NCBI GenBank assembly: GCA_031253755.1
Contig: JAIRVT010000002.1
Coordinates: 1 to 43,863 of the forward strand
Direction of reading: 5' to 3'
DNA from: Enterobacteriaceae bacterium
GTDB lineage: Bacteria > Pseudomonadota > Gammaproteobacteria > Enterobacterales > Enterobacteriaceae
Length of the DNA: 43,863 nt
Part shown: positions 1 through 8,901 of the stretch, one piece after another
Layout: each line of letters opens with the position of its first letter
Numbering within the stretch: position 1 is the first letter of the stretch
Notes under the pieces: model-generated
What the model saw: the letters and a program-made list of their open reading frames with translations, nothing else
Told to the model about the DNA's origin: nothing
Databases searched by the model: none
Program-made: the position numbers and the translations under genes

Positions 1-162
1 ACCGTTAACAACCTGAGCGCTGCTCGTAGCCGTATCGAAGATGCTGACTACGCAACAGAAGTTTCTAACATGAGCCGTGGCCAGATCCTGCAACAAGCGG
101 GTACTTCTGTACTGGCGCAGGCGAACCAAGTTCCACAAACAGTTCTGTCTCTGCTGCGTTAA
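1..162 (+). CDS. fliC: Flagellin, 3' end (partial)
   Basis: The window opens inside this gene in frame 1 and the reading frame runs 53 codons to a TAA at 160-162. The residues include [20 protein letters not shown] and end in [11 protein letters not shown], the strongly conserved D0 helix at the C terminus of flagellin, which lines the filament core. The following fliA-fliZ genes are the usual neighbours. The N-terminal part and the variable central region lie outside the window, so serotype or glycosylation cannot be judged. Confidence 0.97.
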   Translation, partial: TVNNLSAARSRIEDADYATEVSNMSRGQILQQAGTSVLAQANQVPQTVLSLLR

Positions 163-470
163 TTTTTATTAGCCAGCTAATGATTTATGCGGGGCACAAT
201 CTGCGTAAATCTTATGTATAAGATAAGGGTCGGCTTGCCGATCCTTATTTTTTTAACTGTTTTAAAATGGTGATGAAAGGAATACTCTAATCATTTAGAG
301 GTACTCGAATGATAACGGGTATTTGTCAAGGACAGCCTAATGGATGCGGCAGACAACAAAAATTTCGCATAGGTGAAAAAGAAGCGCTTTTACTTCATTG
401 TTCCAACGATTGTAGCGGTTAGGGGATTGGATAATGGTATCTAGTCTCTTATCCAAAGGTGTCTGTTGTT
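163..470 (+). other. fliC-fliA intergenic region
   Basis: These 308 bases hold the fliC terminator and then the presumed fliAZ promoter region. I cannot point to a clear sigma-28 box. The last part contains a perfect 8-bp inverted repeat, TTGGATAA (427-434) and TTATCCAA (449-456), whose right arm abuts the fliA Shine-Dalgarno AAAGG (455-459). Confidence 0.5.
223..253 (+). terminator. Rho-independent terminator of fliC
   Basis: ATAAGG-GTCGGC and GCCGA-TCCTTAT form a stem with a TTG-type loop, followed directly by seven T residues. It lies about 60 bp past the flagellin stop codon, so it separates fliC from the fliAZ operon. Confidence 0.85.
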
Positions 471-1190
471 GTGAGCGATTTGTATACCGCCGAAGGCGTG
501 ATGGACAAAAATAGCCTCTGGAAGCGCTATGTACCACTGGTTCGTCATGAAGCTCTGAGGCTACAGGTAAGATTACCTGCCAGCGTCGAACTTGATGACC
601 TGCTTCAGGCCGGGGGCATTGGCCTGTTGAATGCGGTGGAGCGTTACGATTCCATGCAGGGAACGGCGTTTACCACCTATGCGGTGCAGCGCATCAGAGG
701 TGCAATGTTGGATGAGTTGAGGAGCCGTGATTGGGCGCCGCGCAGTGTGCGACGCAATGCACGGGAGGTCACGCAAGCCATCCATAAACTTGAGCAAGAA
801 TTAGGCCGTCCAGCCAGTGAGCAGGAAGTTGCTAAAGAATTAAAGATTAATCTGATAGACTATCGGCAAATTTTGTTAGAAACCAATAACAGTCAACTAT
901 TTTCTTATGACGAATGGCACGAAATTTATGGTGAGAGCTGCGAGCCGGTAATTGAGGCAGAGCATGAAACAAACCCTCTCCAACAGTTACTGGAAAGTGA
1001 TCTCCGCCAGCGAATTATCGAAATCATTGAGTCATTGCCCGAAAGGGAAAAAATGGTTTTGACGTTATATTATCAGGAAGAGCTTAATCTTAAAGAGATT
1101 GGCGCGGTACTTGATGTGGGGGAATCTCGCGTGAGTCAGCTCCACAGCCAGGCAATAAAACGGCTGCGGACGCGTTTGAATCCAGAGTAA
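471..1190 (+). CDS. fliA: RNA polymerase sigma factor FliA (sigma 28)
   Basis: This is the flagellar sigma factor that directs core RNA polymerase to class 3 flagellar, motility and chemotaxis promoters; the family is held inactive by FlgM. The protein begins VSDLYTAEGVMDKNSLWKRY. Region 2 residues FTTYAVQRIRGAMLDELRSR contact the -10 element, and the C-terminal region 4 helix-turn-helix contains LKEIGAVLDVGESRVSQLHS. The length of 239 residues matches the enterobacterial family. The frame is open from a GTG at 459, but I choose the GTG at 471: AAAGG at 455-459 is a well-placed ribosome site for it and the family starts just before LYTAEGVMD. fliZ follows 49 bp later, probably cotranscribed. 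Confidence 0.97.
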   Translation: MSDLYTAEGVMDKNSLWKRYVPLVRHEALRLQVRLPASVELDDLLQAGGIGLLNAVERYDSMQGTAFTTYAVQRIRGAMLDELRSRDWAPRSVRRNAREVTQAIHKLEQELGRPASEQEVAKELKINLIDYRQILLETNNSQLFSYDEWHEIYGESCEPVIEAEHETNPLQQLLESDLRQRIIEIIESLPEREKMVLTLYYQEELNLKEIGAVLDVGESRVSQLHSQAIKRLRTRLNPE

Positions 1191-1239
1191 CTTTTTGCTT
1201 ATTTTTTTGTTAAAGACTACACACAGGGCTTTATCTCTT

Positions 1240-1749
1240 ATGTCTGTTACAACACAAAAGAAACGGCCTCTCAGCCGTTATATTAAGGACTATAAACATA
1301 GTCAAACTCATTGTTTACATTGTCATAAATCGCTTGACCGTATTTCGCTTGTTTTTAACGGACAAGTCATGAATAAAGAAGCGATTTCTGAAATGACAGA
1401 ATTAGTTGATGACAAAACATGGAATGAGTTACAGGGTAAATTTGTAGCGCTGTGCCGGTTCTGTAGCGAAATTTATTGCAATAGCCAAACAGATTATTTC
1501 GACATTATGTCATTTAAACAATATCTGTTTGAACAAACAGAAATGAGTCACAGCACCGTGCGTGAATATGTGGTACGCCTGCGCAGATTGGATGAAATAC
1601 TGATTTCAAACAATTATCCTGAAGAAGAGTTTACACCAGAAAAAGTTCAGGAAAAATTGAGTGAACAGCTGTCTGAGTCGGCTTTCAGTAACTACAATAT
1701 TGCGTTACGTAAATATGGGCAGTATTTACGCTGGCAGCAACGCGGCTAA
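1240..1749 (+). CDS. fliZ: Flagellar and virulence regulator FliZ
   Basis: FliZ is a small DNA-binding regulator encoded behind fliA; in enterobacteria it modulates flagellar, curli and virulence genes, and in Xenorhabdus it is reported to influence hemolysin and motility expression. The product, 169 residues from ATG 1240, keeps the family's KKRPLSRYIKDYKHSQTHC start, a cysteine pair in THCLHCHK, a second pair region in LCRFCSEIYC, and the helix pattern FKQYLFEQTEMSHSTVREY resembling the core-binding domain of phage integrases. The frame extends upstream to a TTG at 1195, but MSVTTQKKRPLS matches the family start. The ribosome site is weak, which suits translation coupled to fliA. Confidence 0.93.
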   Translation: MSVTTQKKRPLSRYIKDYKHSQTHCLHCHKSLDRISLVFNGQVMNKEAISEMTELVDDKTWNELQGKFVALCRFCSEIYCNSQTDYFDIMSFKQYLFEQTEMSHSTVREYVVRLRRLDEILISNNYPEEEFTPEKVQEKLSEQLSESAFSNYNIALRKYGQYLRWQQRG

Positions 1750-1772
1750 TATCCGTCATCTTTCAAGTTGCC
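1749..1772 (+). repeat. ERIC remnant (left end only)
   Basis: TATCCGTCATCTTTCAAG followed by TTGCC is the left end of the ERIC element seen complete at 2126-2252; the remainder is absent. It begins inside the stop codon of fliZ. Confidence 0.6.
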
Positions 1773-1806
1773 TAAAAACTTTATGTCTATTAGGCTGAAT
1801 GATTTC

Positions 1807-1839
1807 AGAGGGGAGTGCGTTAATAACGCATTCCCCTCT
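1807..1839 (+). terminator. Terminator of the fliAZ operon
   Basis: AGAGGGGAGTGCGTTA and TAACGCATTCCCCTCT form a long stem (one G.T-type mismatch pair) 60 bp past the fliZ stop, with a weak T-rich tail (ATTTGTTTATTT). Confidence 0.75.
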
Positions 1840-2087
1840 ATTTGTTTATTTAGACTTATGTTTATTGCCGCTTATTGTTCATTAATACTTATTGTTTATA
1901 GGTGTTTATTATTTACGCGTACTTACTGATTATTTAGGTCATATTCACTGTGTAATAAGTGTTTTATTTAGTTATAACGATATAACTGGAGTTTTTTTAT
2001 TTATATCAAGCGATTGATTTAATTATTTTATTATAAATAAACATTTTAAATGCAACTTTATAATAGTCTCGATTTGAATAAAGAATA

Positions 2088-2120
2088 ATCCTTATTCCTT
2101 GCATGGCGAAGAATAAGGAT
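2088..2120. repeat. 10-bp stem-loop between fliZ and putA
   Basis: ATCCTTATTC (2088-2097) and GAATAAGGAT (2111-2120) pair perfectly around a 13-base loop, directly before a full ERIC copy. It could be a palindromic repeat or a terminator remnant; there is no T tract. Confidence 0.5.
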
Positions 2121-2125
2121 ATTTT

Positions 2126-2252
2126 ATACCCGTCGTCTTTCAAGTTGCCTCTTTGTTGGCTGCGCTCGCTCACCCCGGTCACATAGTTATCTATGCTTCC
2201 GGAGATGGGACTTTCTTGCAGCAAGCGATGCAACCCGAAATCCATAGGGTAT
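2126..2252 (+). repeat. Complete ERIC element, 127 bp
   Basis: It runs from ATACCCGTCGTCTTTCAAG to CGAAATCCATAGGGTAT. The ends form an imperfect terminal inverted repeat and the core TTGGCTGCGCTCGCTCACCC is the classic enterobacterial ERIC sequence. The length of 127 bp equals the canonical size. A 79-codon frame on the minus strand across it is spurious. Confidence 0.9.
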
Positions 2253-2313
2253 ATATCAGTCAGGGGAATTTATTTAACCCCTATTTTTATCCGGTTTTTA
2301 AGCCGATTGTTTA

Positions 2314-2332
2314 AGCGGTCGCTTTGACCGCT
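2314..2332 (-). terminator. Hairpin downstream of putA
   Basis: Read on the minus strand, AGCGGTC-AAAGC-GACCGCT lies five bases past the putA stop codon. The tail (TTAAAC) is T-poor, so it may be a weak terminator. Confidence 0.5.
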
Positions 2333-2336
2333 ATTT

Positions 2337-5300
2337 TTAACCTATCGTCATTAAGCTGGCATTGCCTCCGGCGGCTGCCGTATTAATACTTAATGAACGT
2401 TCATGTAATAAGCGTTCCAGCAACAGATTGGTTTCACCACGGGCAAAGCCCTGTACCGAAATAATCGCGCCTTTGCGCTGTGCCACCGTTTCACACACCG
2501 TGCGTAACTGGTCGCTGTCACCGTGATAAATCACCGCTTCGATTGCCAAGTTTTCACTGATCGTATTTTCATTGTTCGCATCTTCGCTCTGCCAGTCATT
2601 GACCAGATGGATGGAGGGGTGAATGTCATTCGGCAACTGTCCCAATAATTGCTGGTGTAATTCGTCTTTCTCCCAAATGGCCTGACAACCCACCGACAGC
2701 ACAGCCGCTAACTGGATCAGCACATCCTGCTCGTTATCCGCAAGGCACAGAACCTGACCACGCGGCAGCAAGGTATAGCTATTGCGTTCGCCCGTTGGCC
2801 CCGGCAAGATGCGCGTTGTTCCGCCTTGCGCTAACACGCTGTATTCCTGAATCAGTGCGCTCAATTCGGTGTTATTGTGCGCGGTGGCCCATTCCGCCAG
2901 TTTGTTGAGCGGAGAGAACAACGCGGTACGAACGGTGGTGTCCAGTGCATATTTTTCGTCCTGACGTGCCAGTGTTTGCGCCGCCGCATTAACCGGACGC
3001 TGGGACAATAAGCGGTAGAGATACAACGGCCCGCCCGCTTTTGGCCCGGTTCCTGACAAGCCTTCGCCGCCAAATGGCTGTACACCCACCACCGCACCCA
3101 CCATATTACGGTTGACATACAGGTTGCCGACTTTCGCCTTACCCGTGACTTGAGCGATAGTTTCATCGATGCGGGTATGCACACCCAGCGTTAAACCGTA
3201 GCCGGAAGCATTAATCTGATCCAGCAACGCATCCAGCTCGTCGCGTTTGAAACGCACCACATGCAGCACCGGGCCGAAGATTTCTTTCTTCAGTTCAGTA
3301 AAACTGTCCAGCTCTATCAGGGTTGGCTTGACGAAAGTGCCCTGTGCCCATTCCTGACTGTCCGCACTATTTTCATAGGCCGCCTGATAAACCGTCCTGC
3401 CTTTGGTACGCATCGCCTGAATATGGCGTTCAATATTGGCTTTCGCTTCCGCATCAATCACCGGGCCAGTATCGGTGAACAGGTGTTCAGGATTTCCCAT
3501 CCGGCACTCCGTCATCGCCCCTTTCAGCATGGTGAGCGTGCGGTCTGCCACATCATCCTGTATGCACAGAATACGCAGGGCAGAGCAGCGCTGGCCCGCA
3601 CTGTCGAACGCAGACGCAATCACATCGGTTACCACCTGTTCCGTCAGTGCGGAAGAATCGACAATCATGGCATTCATTCCGCCGGTTTCTGCGATCAACG
3701 GCGTCGGACGCCCTTGCGCATCAAGACGGCCTGCGATATTGCGCTGCAACAGGCTGGCAACTTCGGTAGAACCGGTAAACATGACGCCGCGTACCCGCGC
3801 ATCACCCACCAGCATTGCGCCGACCGTTTCCCCTTGTCCCGGCAGTAATTGCAGCACATCGCGCGGAATGCCTGCCTGATGCAGCATTTTTACCGCCACC
3901 GCTGCGATTAACGGCGTCTGTTCTGCCGGTTTTGCCAGCACACTGTTACCGGCTGCCAATGCAGCGGCAATTTGGCCGGTAAAAATCGCCAGCGGGAAGT
4001 TCCACGGGCTGATACAGACAATAACACCCAGCGGGCGATGGGTATCATTGGCGAAATCCTGACGAACCTGATCGGCGTAGTAATAGAGGAAATCAACGGC
4101 TTCGCGGACTTCTGCAATGGCATTGTTGAACGTTTTACCCGATTCCCGCACCAGAATACCGAGCAGCGTTTGCAGGTTGCTTTCCATTAACTCCGCCGCC
4201 CGGACTAAAATCGCGGCACGCTCTGACGGCGGCGTGGCAAACCAGATGGTTTCGGCATCGGTTGCGACATCCAGTGCGTGTCTGACTTCCTGCTCCGTGG
4301 TTTCACGTACGTAGCCCACGATATCGGATGATTTGGCCGGATTATTGACCGTTCTGGCAGCCGGTAAATCGTCGTTACCAGCGTAATCGCCTCCCAGCAG
4401 TGGCTCGCTGTGCCATGTTTCCATTGAAGAACTTAATAATGCACTGGAGAGCGAGGCTAAACGGTGTTCATTGGCGAGATCCAGACCCGATGAGTTGACG
4501 CGCTCGTTACCGTATAAATCCACCGGCAGGGGAATTTTCGGATGCGGCAGGCCGATTTGCCCTTCGGATTTCGCCATGTCCTGTACCACTTTCACCGGAT
4601 CAGCAATCAGTTCATCAATCGACAGCGTGGCATCCGCGACACGGTTAACGAATGACGTATTCGCCCCATTTTCCAGCAAGCGGCGAACCAGATAAGCCAG
4701 CAAGGTTTCATGCGTGCCTACCGGCGCGTAAATACGGCACGGACGGTTGAGTTTGCCATCGGCAATTTTGCCCACCACCTGTTCATACAGCGGCTCTCCC
4801 ATCCCATGCAGGCACTGGAATTCATACTGTCCCGGATAATAATTCTGCCCCGCGATAGTATAAATGGCCGACAACGTATGGGCGTTGTGCGTCGCAAACT
4901 GCGGATAGATTAAATTCGGCACCGACAGTAATTTGCGGGCGCAGGCAAGGTAAGAGACATCGGTATACACTTTGCGGGTATAAACCGGGTAGCCTTCCAG
5001 ACCATCGATTTGGGCGCGTTTGATTTCGCTGTCCCAATAAGCGCCTTTCACCAGCCGGATCATCAGCCTGTGACGGCTGCGCTGGGCCAATTCAATAATG
5101 CTGTCAATCACGAAAGGACAGCGCTTCTGGTAAGCCTGAATGACAAAACCAATGCCGTTCCAGCCTTCCAGTTGTGGCTCGAAGCAGAGTTTTTCCAGCA
5201 AATCGAGGGAAATTTCCAGCCGATCGGCTTCTTCCGCGTCAATATTGATGCCGATATCGTACTGGCGCGCCTGTAGCGTCAGGGCGAGCAGGCGAGGGTA

Positions 5301-6347
5301 AAGCTCCTCCATGACACGCTCATACTGGGCACGGCTGTAACGCGGATGCAGGGCAGACAGTTTGATGGAAATGCCCGGTCCTTCGTAAATTCCCCGCCCG
5401 TTTGACGCCTTGCCAATGGCATGAATGGCCTGTTGATAAGAGACCATATAAGCCTGCGCATCGTCTTCGGTCAGCGCGGCTTCACCCAGCATGTCATAGG
5501 AGTAGCGGAAACCTTTTTCCTCCAGCTTGCGCGCATTGGCGAGGGCCTGAGCGATGGTTTCGCCGGTGACAAACTGCTCACCCATCAGGCGCATCGCCAT
5601 ATCCACGCCTTTGCGCACCAAAGGTTCGCCACTCTTGCTGATAATCCGGTTCAGGGATTTGGAGAGTTTGGCTTCGTTGTGGGTAGAAACCAGTTTACCG
5701 GTGAACAACAGCCCCCAAGTGGCGGCATTGACAAACATTGACGGGCTTTGCCCCAGATGGGATTGCCAGTTGCCGTTACTGATTTTGTCGCGGATCAGCG
5801 CATCGCGGGTGGCTTTGTCAGGAATGCGCAACAGCGCTTCGGCAAGGCACATCAACGCAACACCTTCCTGCGAAGAGAGCGAAAATTCCTGCAATAATCC
5901 CTGCACCAAACCGGCGCGGCCAATGCCCTGTTTTTGCTGGCGTAATTTCTCGGAGATGGAATAGGCAAGTTTATGGGTGGCTTTGGCCTGTTCTTCGGGT
6001 AATTGTGCCTGCTGGAGCAACATCGGCACCGCCTGAATCTCCGGCAGACGATAGGCGGCCGTAATTGCGGAACGTTTCACCGATTGGGGCAAAATATGTT
6101 CGGCAAAATCCAGAAATGGTTGATAAGGGGTTTCAATCGGTGATTCTTCTTCGGAAATCTTTTCTTCTTTGTTATCCTGAGTCACTGATATTTCTGGGAT
6201 CTTGTCCTCCTGCTCCAGACGTTCAAGATAATTAAAGATGGCTTGCTTAATCAGCCAGTGTGGTGTGCGTTCAATTCGTTGTGCGGCGGTTTTGATTCGA
6301 TTACGCGTTGCTTCATCGAGCTTCACGCCCATAGTGGTGCTACCCAT
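2337..6347 (-). CDS. putA: Bifunctional proline dehydrogenase / P5C dehydrogenase and put repressor PutA
   Basis: PutA oxidises proline to glutamate in two steps (FAD-linked proline dehydrogenase, then NAD-dependent L-glutamate gamma-semialdehyde dehydrogenase) at the inner membrane, and represses put genes as a soluble DNA-binding form when proline is low. The 1336-residue protein is the full trifunctional enterobacterial type. It has an N-terminal ribbon-helix-helix (residues 1-47, [20 protein letters not shown]), a PRODH barrel (about 260-610, [17 protein letters not shown]), an aldehyde dehydrogenase domain (about 650-1130) with the catalytic Cys in [10 protein letters not shown] and Glu in ETGGMNA, and a C-terminal domain ending [20 protein letters not shown] 6347 is chosen because TAAGGAG precedes it by seven bases; a GTG two codons upstream overlaps that site. 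It diverges from putP. Confidence 0.98.
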   Translation of the reverse strand: MGSTTMGVKLDEATRNRIKTAAQRIERTPHWLIKQAIFNYLERLEQEDKIPEISVTQDNKEEKISEEESPIETPYQPFLDFAEHILPQSVKRSAITAAYRLPEIQAVPMLLQQAQLPEEQAKATHKLAYSISEKLRQQKQGIGRAGLVQGLLQEFSLSSQEGVALMCLAEALLRIPDKATRDALIRDKISNGNWQSHLGQSPSMFVNAATWGLLFTGKLVSTHNEAKLSKSLNRIISKSGEPLVRKGVDMAMRLMGEQFVTGETIAQALANARKLEEKGFRYSYDMLGEAALTEDDAQAYMVSYQQAIHAIGKASNGRGIYEGPGISIKLSALHPRYSRAQYERVMEELYPRLLALTLQARQYDIGINIDAEEADRLEISLDLLEKLCFEPQLEGWNGIGFVIQAYQKRCPFVIDSIIELAQRSRHRLMIRLVKGAYWDSEIKRAQIDGLEGYPVYTRKVYTDVSYLACARKLLSVPNLIYPQFATHNAHTLSAIYTIAGQNYYPGQYEFQCLHGMGEPLYEQVVGKIADGKLNRPCRIYAPVGTHETLLAYLVRRLLENGANTSFVNRVADATLSIDELIADPVKVVQDMAKSEGQIGLPHPKIPLPVDLYGNERVNSSGLDLANEHRLASLSSALLSSSMETWHSEPLLGGDYAGNDDLPAARTVNNPAKSSDIVGYVRETTEQEVRHALDVATDAETIWFATPPSERAAILVRAAELMESNLQTLLGILVRESGKTFNNAIAEVREAVDFLYYYADQVRQDFANDTHRPLGVIVCISPWNFPLAIFTGQIAAALAAGNSVLAKPAEQTPLIAAVAVKMLHQAGIPRDVLQLLPGQGETVGAMLVGDARVRGVMFTGSTEVASLLQRNIAGRLDAQGRPTPLIAETGGMNAMIVDSSALTEQVVTDVIASAFDSAGQRCSALRILCIQDDVADRTLTMLKGAMTECRMGNPEHLFTDTGPVIDAEAKANIERHIQAMRTKGRTVYQAAYENSADSQEWAQGTFVKPTLIELDSFTELKKEIFGPVLHVVRFKRDELDALLDQINASGYGLTLGVHTRIDETIAQVTGKAKVGNLYVNRNMVGAVVGVQPFGGEGLSGTGPKAGGPLYLYRLLSQRPVNAAAQTLARQDEKYALDTTVRTALFSPLNKLAEWATAHNNTELSALIQEYSVLAQGGTTRILPGPTGERNSYTLLPRGQVLCLADNEQDVLIQLAAVLSVGCQAIWEKDELHQQLLGQLPNDIHPSIHLVNDWQSEDANNENTISENLAIEAVIYHGDSDQLRTVCETVAQRKGAIISVQGFARGETNLLLERLLHERSLSINTAAAGGNASLMTIG

Positions 6348-6402
6348 TCTCACTCCTTAATAGGTAAGACTAATCAGGTTGTTACTGAACAATATCATCC
6401 AT

Positions 6403-6420
6403 GTTGCAACTTTGTGCAAC
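6403..6420. promoter_or_regulatory. Probable PutA operator pair
   Basis: GTTGCA (6403-6408) and an inverted GTGCAAC (6414-6420) face each other across a few bases, 55 bp upstream of the putA start. GTTGCA is the recognition core described for enterobacterial PutA. Confidence 0.65.
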
Positions 6421-6835
6421 CTTGTTGAAAGTTATTATTCAGAATTTGTGAAATCAATCTGATTTTGCTGATGTCATTGACGGATTAATGGTTAGTCATG
6501 ATTTATCTTGATGATATATCGATAGTTATTTTTAATTCCCTGAGTTGAACTTAATCAATTGTTTTATTCAAGGTACAACTTTCGGGGTCATAAATGTGAT
6601 TTGACGGGCGTTTCTTATAAAAAAACCGTTAATCGGTTGTTAAAAATGTTTTGGCTAATTTAGGATAGGGAAATGCTTTTTTAAATGAATGAAAAAGACA
6701 AATAATTTATTGCGAGTCAAACATCACCCTCAGCTTCAGATGAAATAATCTTCAGGTACAACTGGGTATCACCTTAAGAAAACATCTTGTCTCAGGCGAA
6801 TATTGACTAATATGAACAGCATTAAATAGCTTTTC

Positions 6836-6931
6836 ATGATGCTTATCAAAAAAACGTTTACCAAAAAACGTTTGCCAAAAAAGCGGTTATTAAAAATGCG
6901 ACTTGCTAAAACACGATTTATCAAAATATGA
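6836..6931 (+). CDS. Possible basic leader ORF over a 15-bp A-tract repeat
   Basis: Six A tracts (starting 6848, 6863, 6877, 6892, 6908 and 6923) recur every 14-16 bases. From ATG 6836 they read through as a 31-codon ORF ending TGA at 6929-6931, 15 bases before putP. The peptide is very basic with a five-residue rhythm (KKTFT, KKRLP, KKRLL, KMRLA, KTRFI). No convincing ribosome site precedes it (TTAAATAGCTTTTC), so this may be only a decayed DNA repeat. No family is recognised and no function is proposed. Confidence 0.25.
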   Translation: MMLIKKTFTKKRLPKKRLLKMRLAKTRFIKI

Positions 6932-6946
6932 CGGAGAAGAACCTGC

Positions 6947-8431
6947 ATGACAGTAAATTCACCAATGCTAATTACCTTTATTGTCTACATTACCGGAATG
7001 CTGCTGATAGGCTTTATGGCTTATCGGGCTACCAAGAACTTTGATGATTATATCTTGGGTGGCAGGCGGTTAGGCAGTGTGGTAACAGCACTTTCTGCCG
7101 GCGCTTCGGATATGAGTGGCTGGTTATTAATGGGATTACCGGGCGCGATTTTCTTATCCGGTGTCTCTGAAACTTGGATAGCGTTAGGCTTACTGTTGGG
7201 CGCATACCTGAATTGGCGTTGGATCGCCGGCCGGTTACGTGTTCATACCGAAGTGAATAATAACGCGTTAACGTTACCCGATTATTTCACCAATCGCTTC
7301 GAAGACAAAAGTAAGCTCCTGCGTATTATTTCTGCCGTCGTTATCCTGATTTTCTTTACCATCTACTGCGCATCCGGTGTGGTGGCAGGCGGGCTGTTGT
7401 TCGAAAATACCTTTGGCATGAGCTACGACAAAGCCATCTGGTTAGGGGCACTGGCAACCATTGCTTACACGTTCTTGGGTGGTTTTTTGGCCGTGAGCTG
7501 GACGGATACCGTACAGGCAACTCTGATGATTTTTGCCCTGTTACTGGTGCCGATTCTGATCCTGTTCAAACTGGGCGGCGTTGATACCGCAGTCCAGATT
7601 ATCGAGGCGAAAAACCCGGCGTATCTTGATATGTTCAAAAACCTGAACTTTGTTGCGATTATTTCGCTGTTGGGCTGGGGATTGGGCTATTTCGGGCAGC
7701 CGCATATTCTGGCGCGTTTTATGGCGGCGGATTCCCATCAAACGATTCATAAAGCCCGTCGCATCAGTATGACGTGGATGTTCTTGTGCCTTGCAGGAAC
7801 GTCAGCCGTCGGTTTCTTTGGAATTGCTTACTTTAATGTACACCCGGAGCAGTCAGCGGGCGTGATGCAAAACCATGAGCGGATCTTTATGGAGCTGGGC
7901 GTGATTCTGTTCAATCCGTGGATCACGGGTATTCTGTTATCCGCCGTGCTGGCGGCGGTGATGAGTACGTTAAGCTGCCAGTTGCTGGTGTGTTCCAGTG
8001 CGTTGACAGAAGACTTCTACAAAGCCTTTATCCGCACGAAAGCCAGTGAAAAAGAGCTGGTATGGGTTGGCCGCATGATGGTTTTACTGGTCGCTGCTAT
8101 CGCGATAACCATCGCAACGAACCCGAATAACAAAGTACTGGCTTTAGTGAGTAATGCTTGGGCCGGTTTTGGTGCGGCATTCGGGCCGGTGATATTAATT
8201 TCCGTACTCTGGAAACGGATGACACGTAATGGCGCGCTGGCGGGAATGCTGGTAGGTGCAGTCACTGTGCTGGTATGGATGGAGTATAAGTGGTTTGGCT
8301 TATATGAAATTATTCCAGGATTTATTTTTGCCTCTGCGGCGATTATCGTGGTGAGTTTGTTGGGTAAAGCGCCGAGTCAGGCAACCCAACAGCGTTTCAC
8401 CGAGGCAGAAGCGCAATATAGAGTGAAGTAA
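6947..8431 (+). CDS. putP: Sodium/proline symporter PutP
   Basis: PutP imports proline with sodium across the inner membrane and supplies PutA. The 494-residue protein has the solute:sodium symporter pattern of about 13 membrane segments. Diagnostic stretches are NFDDYILGGRRLG near the start, ALSAGASDMSGWLLMGLPGA (residues that hold sodium and proline in the family), GYFGQPHILARFMAA and MSTLSCQLLVCSSALTEDFY. The C terminus is cytoplasmic and short. GGAG at 6933-6936 lies 10 bases before the ATG. It diverges from putA across a shared control region, so the two are expected to respond together to proline. Confidence 0.97.
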   Translation: MTVNSPMLITFIVYITGMLLIGFMAYRATKNFDDYILGGRRLGSVVTALSAGASDMSGWLLMGLPGAIFLSGVSETWIALGLLLGAYLNWRWIAGRLRVHTEVNNNALTLPDYFTNRFEDKSKLLRIISAVVILIFFTIYCASGVVAGGLLFENTFGMSYDKAIWLGALATIAYTFLGGFLAVSWTDTVQATLMIFALLLVPILILFKLGGVDTAVQIIEAKNPAYLDMFKNLNFVAIISLLGWGLGYFGQPHILARFMAADSHQTIHKARRISMTWMFLCLAGTSAVGFFGIAYFNVHPEQSAGVMQNHERIFMELGVILFNPWITGILLSAVLAAVMSTLSCQLLVCSSALTEDFYKAFIRTKASEKELVWVGRMMVLLVAAIAITIATNPNNKVLALVSNAWAGFGAAFGPVILISVLWKRMTRNGALAGMLVGAVTVLVWMEYKWFGLYEIIPGFIFASAAIIVVSLLGKAPSQATQQRFTEAEAQYRVK

Positions 8432-8440
8432 CATCAAACT

Positions 8441-8473
8441 CCCCTTTATCTTTTAAGCTGAAAGATAAAGGGG
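8441..8473. terminator. Convergent hairpin after putP
   Basis: CCCCTTTATCTTT (8441-8453) and AAAGATAAAGGGG (8461-8473) form a perfect 13-bp stem, 10 bases past putP and 2 bases before the stop codon of the convergent gene. There is no long T tract, but it is well placed to stop transcripts from both sides. Confidence 0.7.
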
Positions 8474-8474
8474 A

Positions 8475-8870
8475 TTACGGTTTTTTAGCGGGCGGAAATA
8501 AACCTCGGATCACGCCCAAAAAAGCGGCAAAGACATTCAGCGTTACCGCCGTCGTGATCGCCAGCATGACATTGACAGGAAAAATATCGATTTGGAATAT
8601 CCGAAAACCGCCATAGAGCGCCAGTAAAACGGCCCAGCCACATAACGTAATGATGGCGACTTTATAGGCTTTATCACCAAATTCCTTTCTTAACGCCCGG
8701 TCCGCTTTTCTATCTTCAATATCCTGCCGCAAGAGCGATTCATTAATATCCGTATTGCCGATTTCTGATGCGGATTCACTGTCGGTTAAATTATCAACGT
8801 CTGAATCTGCATCCGGGATTTCATGGATTTCGTGAGGGAGTGCGATATCACTGAGTGAAGTTTTTTTCAT
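8475..8870 (-). CDS. Small two-helix membrane protein, candidate PanT-like toxin
   Basis: The function is not known from sequence. The 131-residue protein has an acidic, probably disordered first half (IPDADSDVDNLTDSESASEI), a charged linker (EDRKADRALRKEFGDKAYK) and two hydrophobic segments near residues 77-97 and 101-122 with a short basic tail. It lies 31 bp downstream of a Panacea-domain gene on the same strand. Panacea (PanA) proteins are known antitoxins for very diverse neighbours, some of which are membrane-acting, so a membrane toxin role is an inference from context. ATG 8870 is chosen: AAAGGTGG sits seven to eight bases ahead of it. That ribosome site lies inside an ERIC remnant. 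An in-frame TTG at 8888 would overlap the site. Confidence 0.75.
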   Translation of the reverse strand: MKKTSLSDIALPHEIHEIPDADSDVDNLTDSESASEIGNTDINESLLRQDIEDRKADRALRKEFGDKAYKVAIITLCGWAVLLALYGGFRIFQIDIFPVNVMLAITTAVTLNVFAAFLGVIRGLFPPAKKP

Positions 8871-8890
8871 ATACCCGCCACCTTTCAAGT
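8871..8890. repeat. ERIC end fragment carrying a ribosome site
   Basis: ATACCCGCCACCTTTCAAGT resembles the left ERIC end (ATACCCGTCGTCTTTCAAGT). Read on the minus strand it supplies AAAGGTGG, the apparent Shine-Dalgarno of the gene that starts at 8870. Confidence 0.45.
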
Positions 8891-8901
8891 CCGGAATTCA
8901 T

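Larger units (their letters stand above)
1750..2336. other. fliZ-putA convergent intergenic region
   Basis: The genes converge here. The 587 bases contain the fliAZ terminator, an ERIC remnant, an AT-rich stretch with TTATT-type iterations (1850-1910), a stem-loop, a full ERIC and the putA hairpin. I see no gene. Confidence 0.6.
6348..6946. promoter_or_regulatory. put control region between putA and putP
   Basis: This 599-bp region separates the divergent put genes. It is AT-rich, holds a PutA-type operator at 6403-6420, two further GTTGTAC-like half sites in reverse (ACAACT at 6574 and 6757), and an A-tract tandem repeat at 6845-6926. In enterobacteria PutA occupies several GTTGCA operators in this region and CRP and others contribute; I could not place -35/-10 boxes with confidence. 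Confidence 0.7.

Noticed and set aside
2006-2245. 79-codon minus-strand frame after fliZ
   Set aside because: It is made of ERIC sequence; similar frames recur at other ERIC copies (for example 35814-36140).
3261-5741. Several long antisense frames within putA
   Set aside because: They are shadows of the GC-richer putA coding strand and have no recognisable products.
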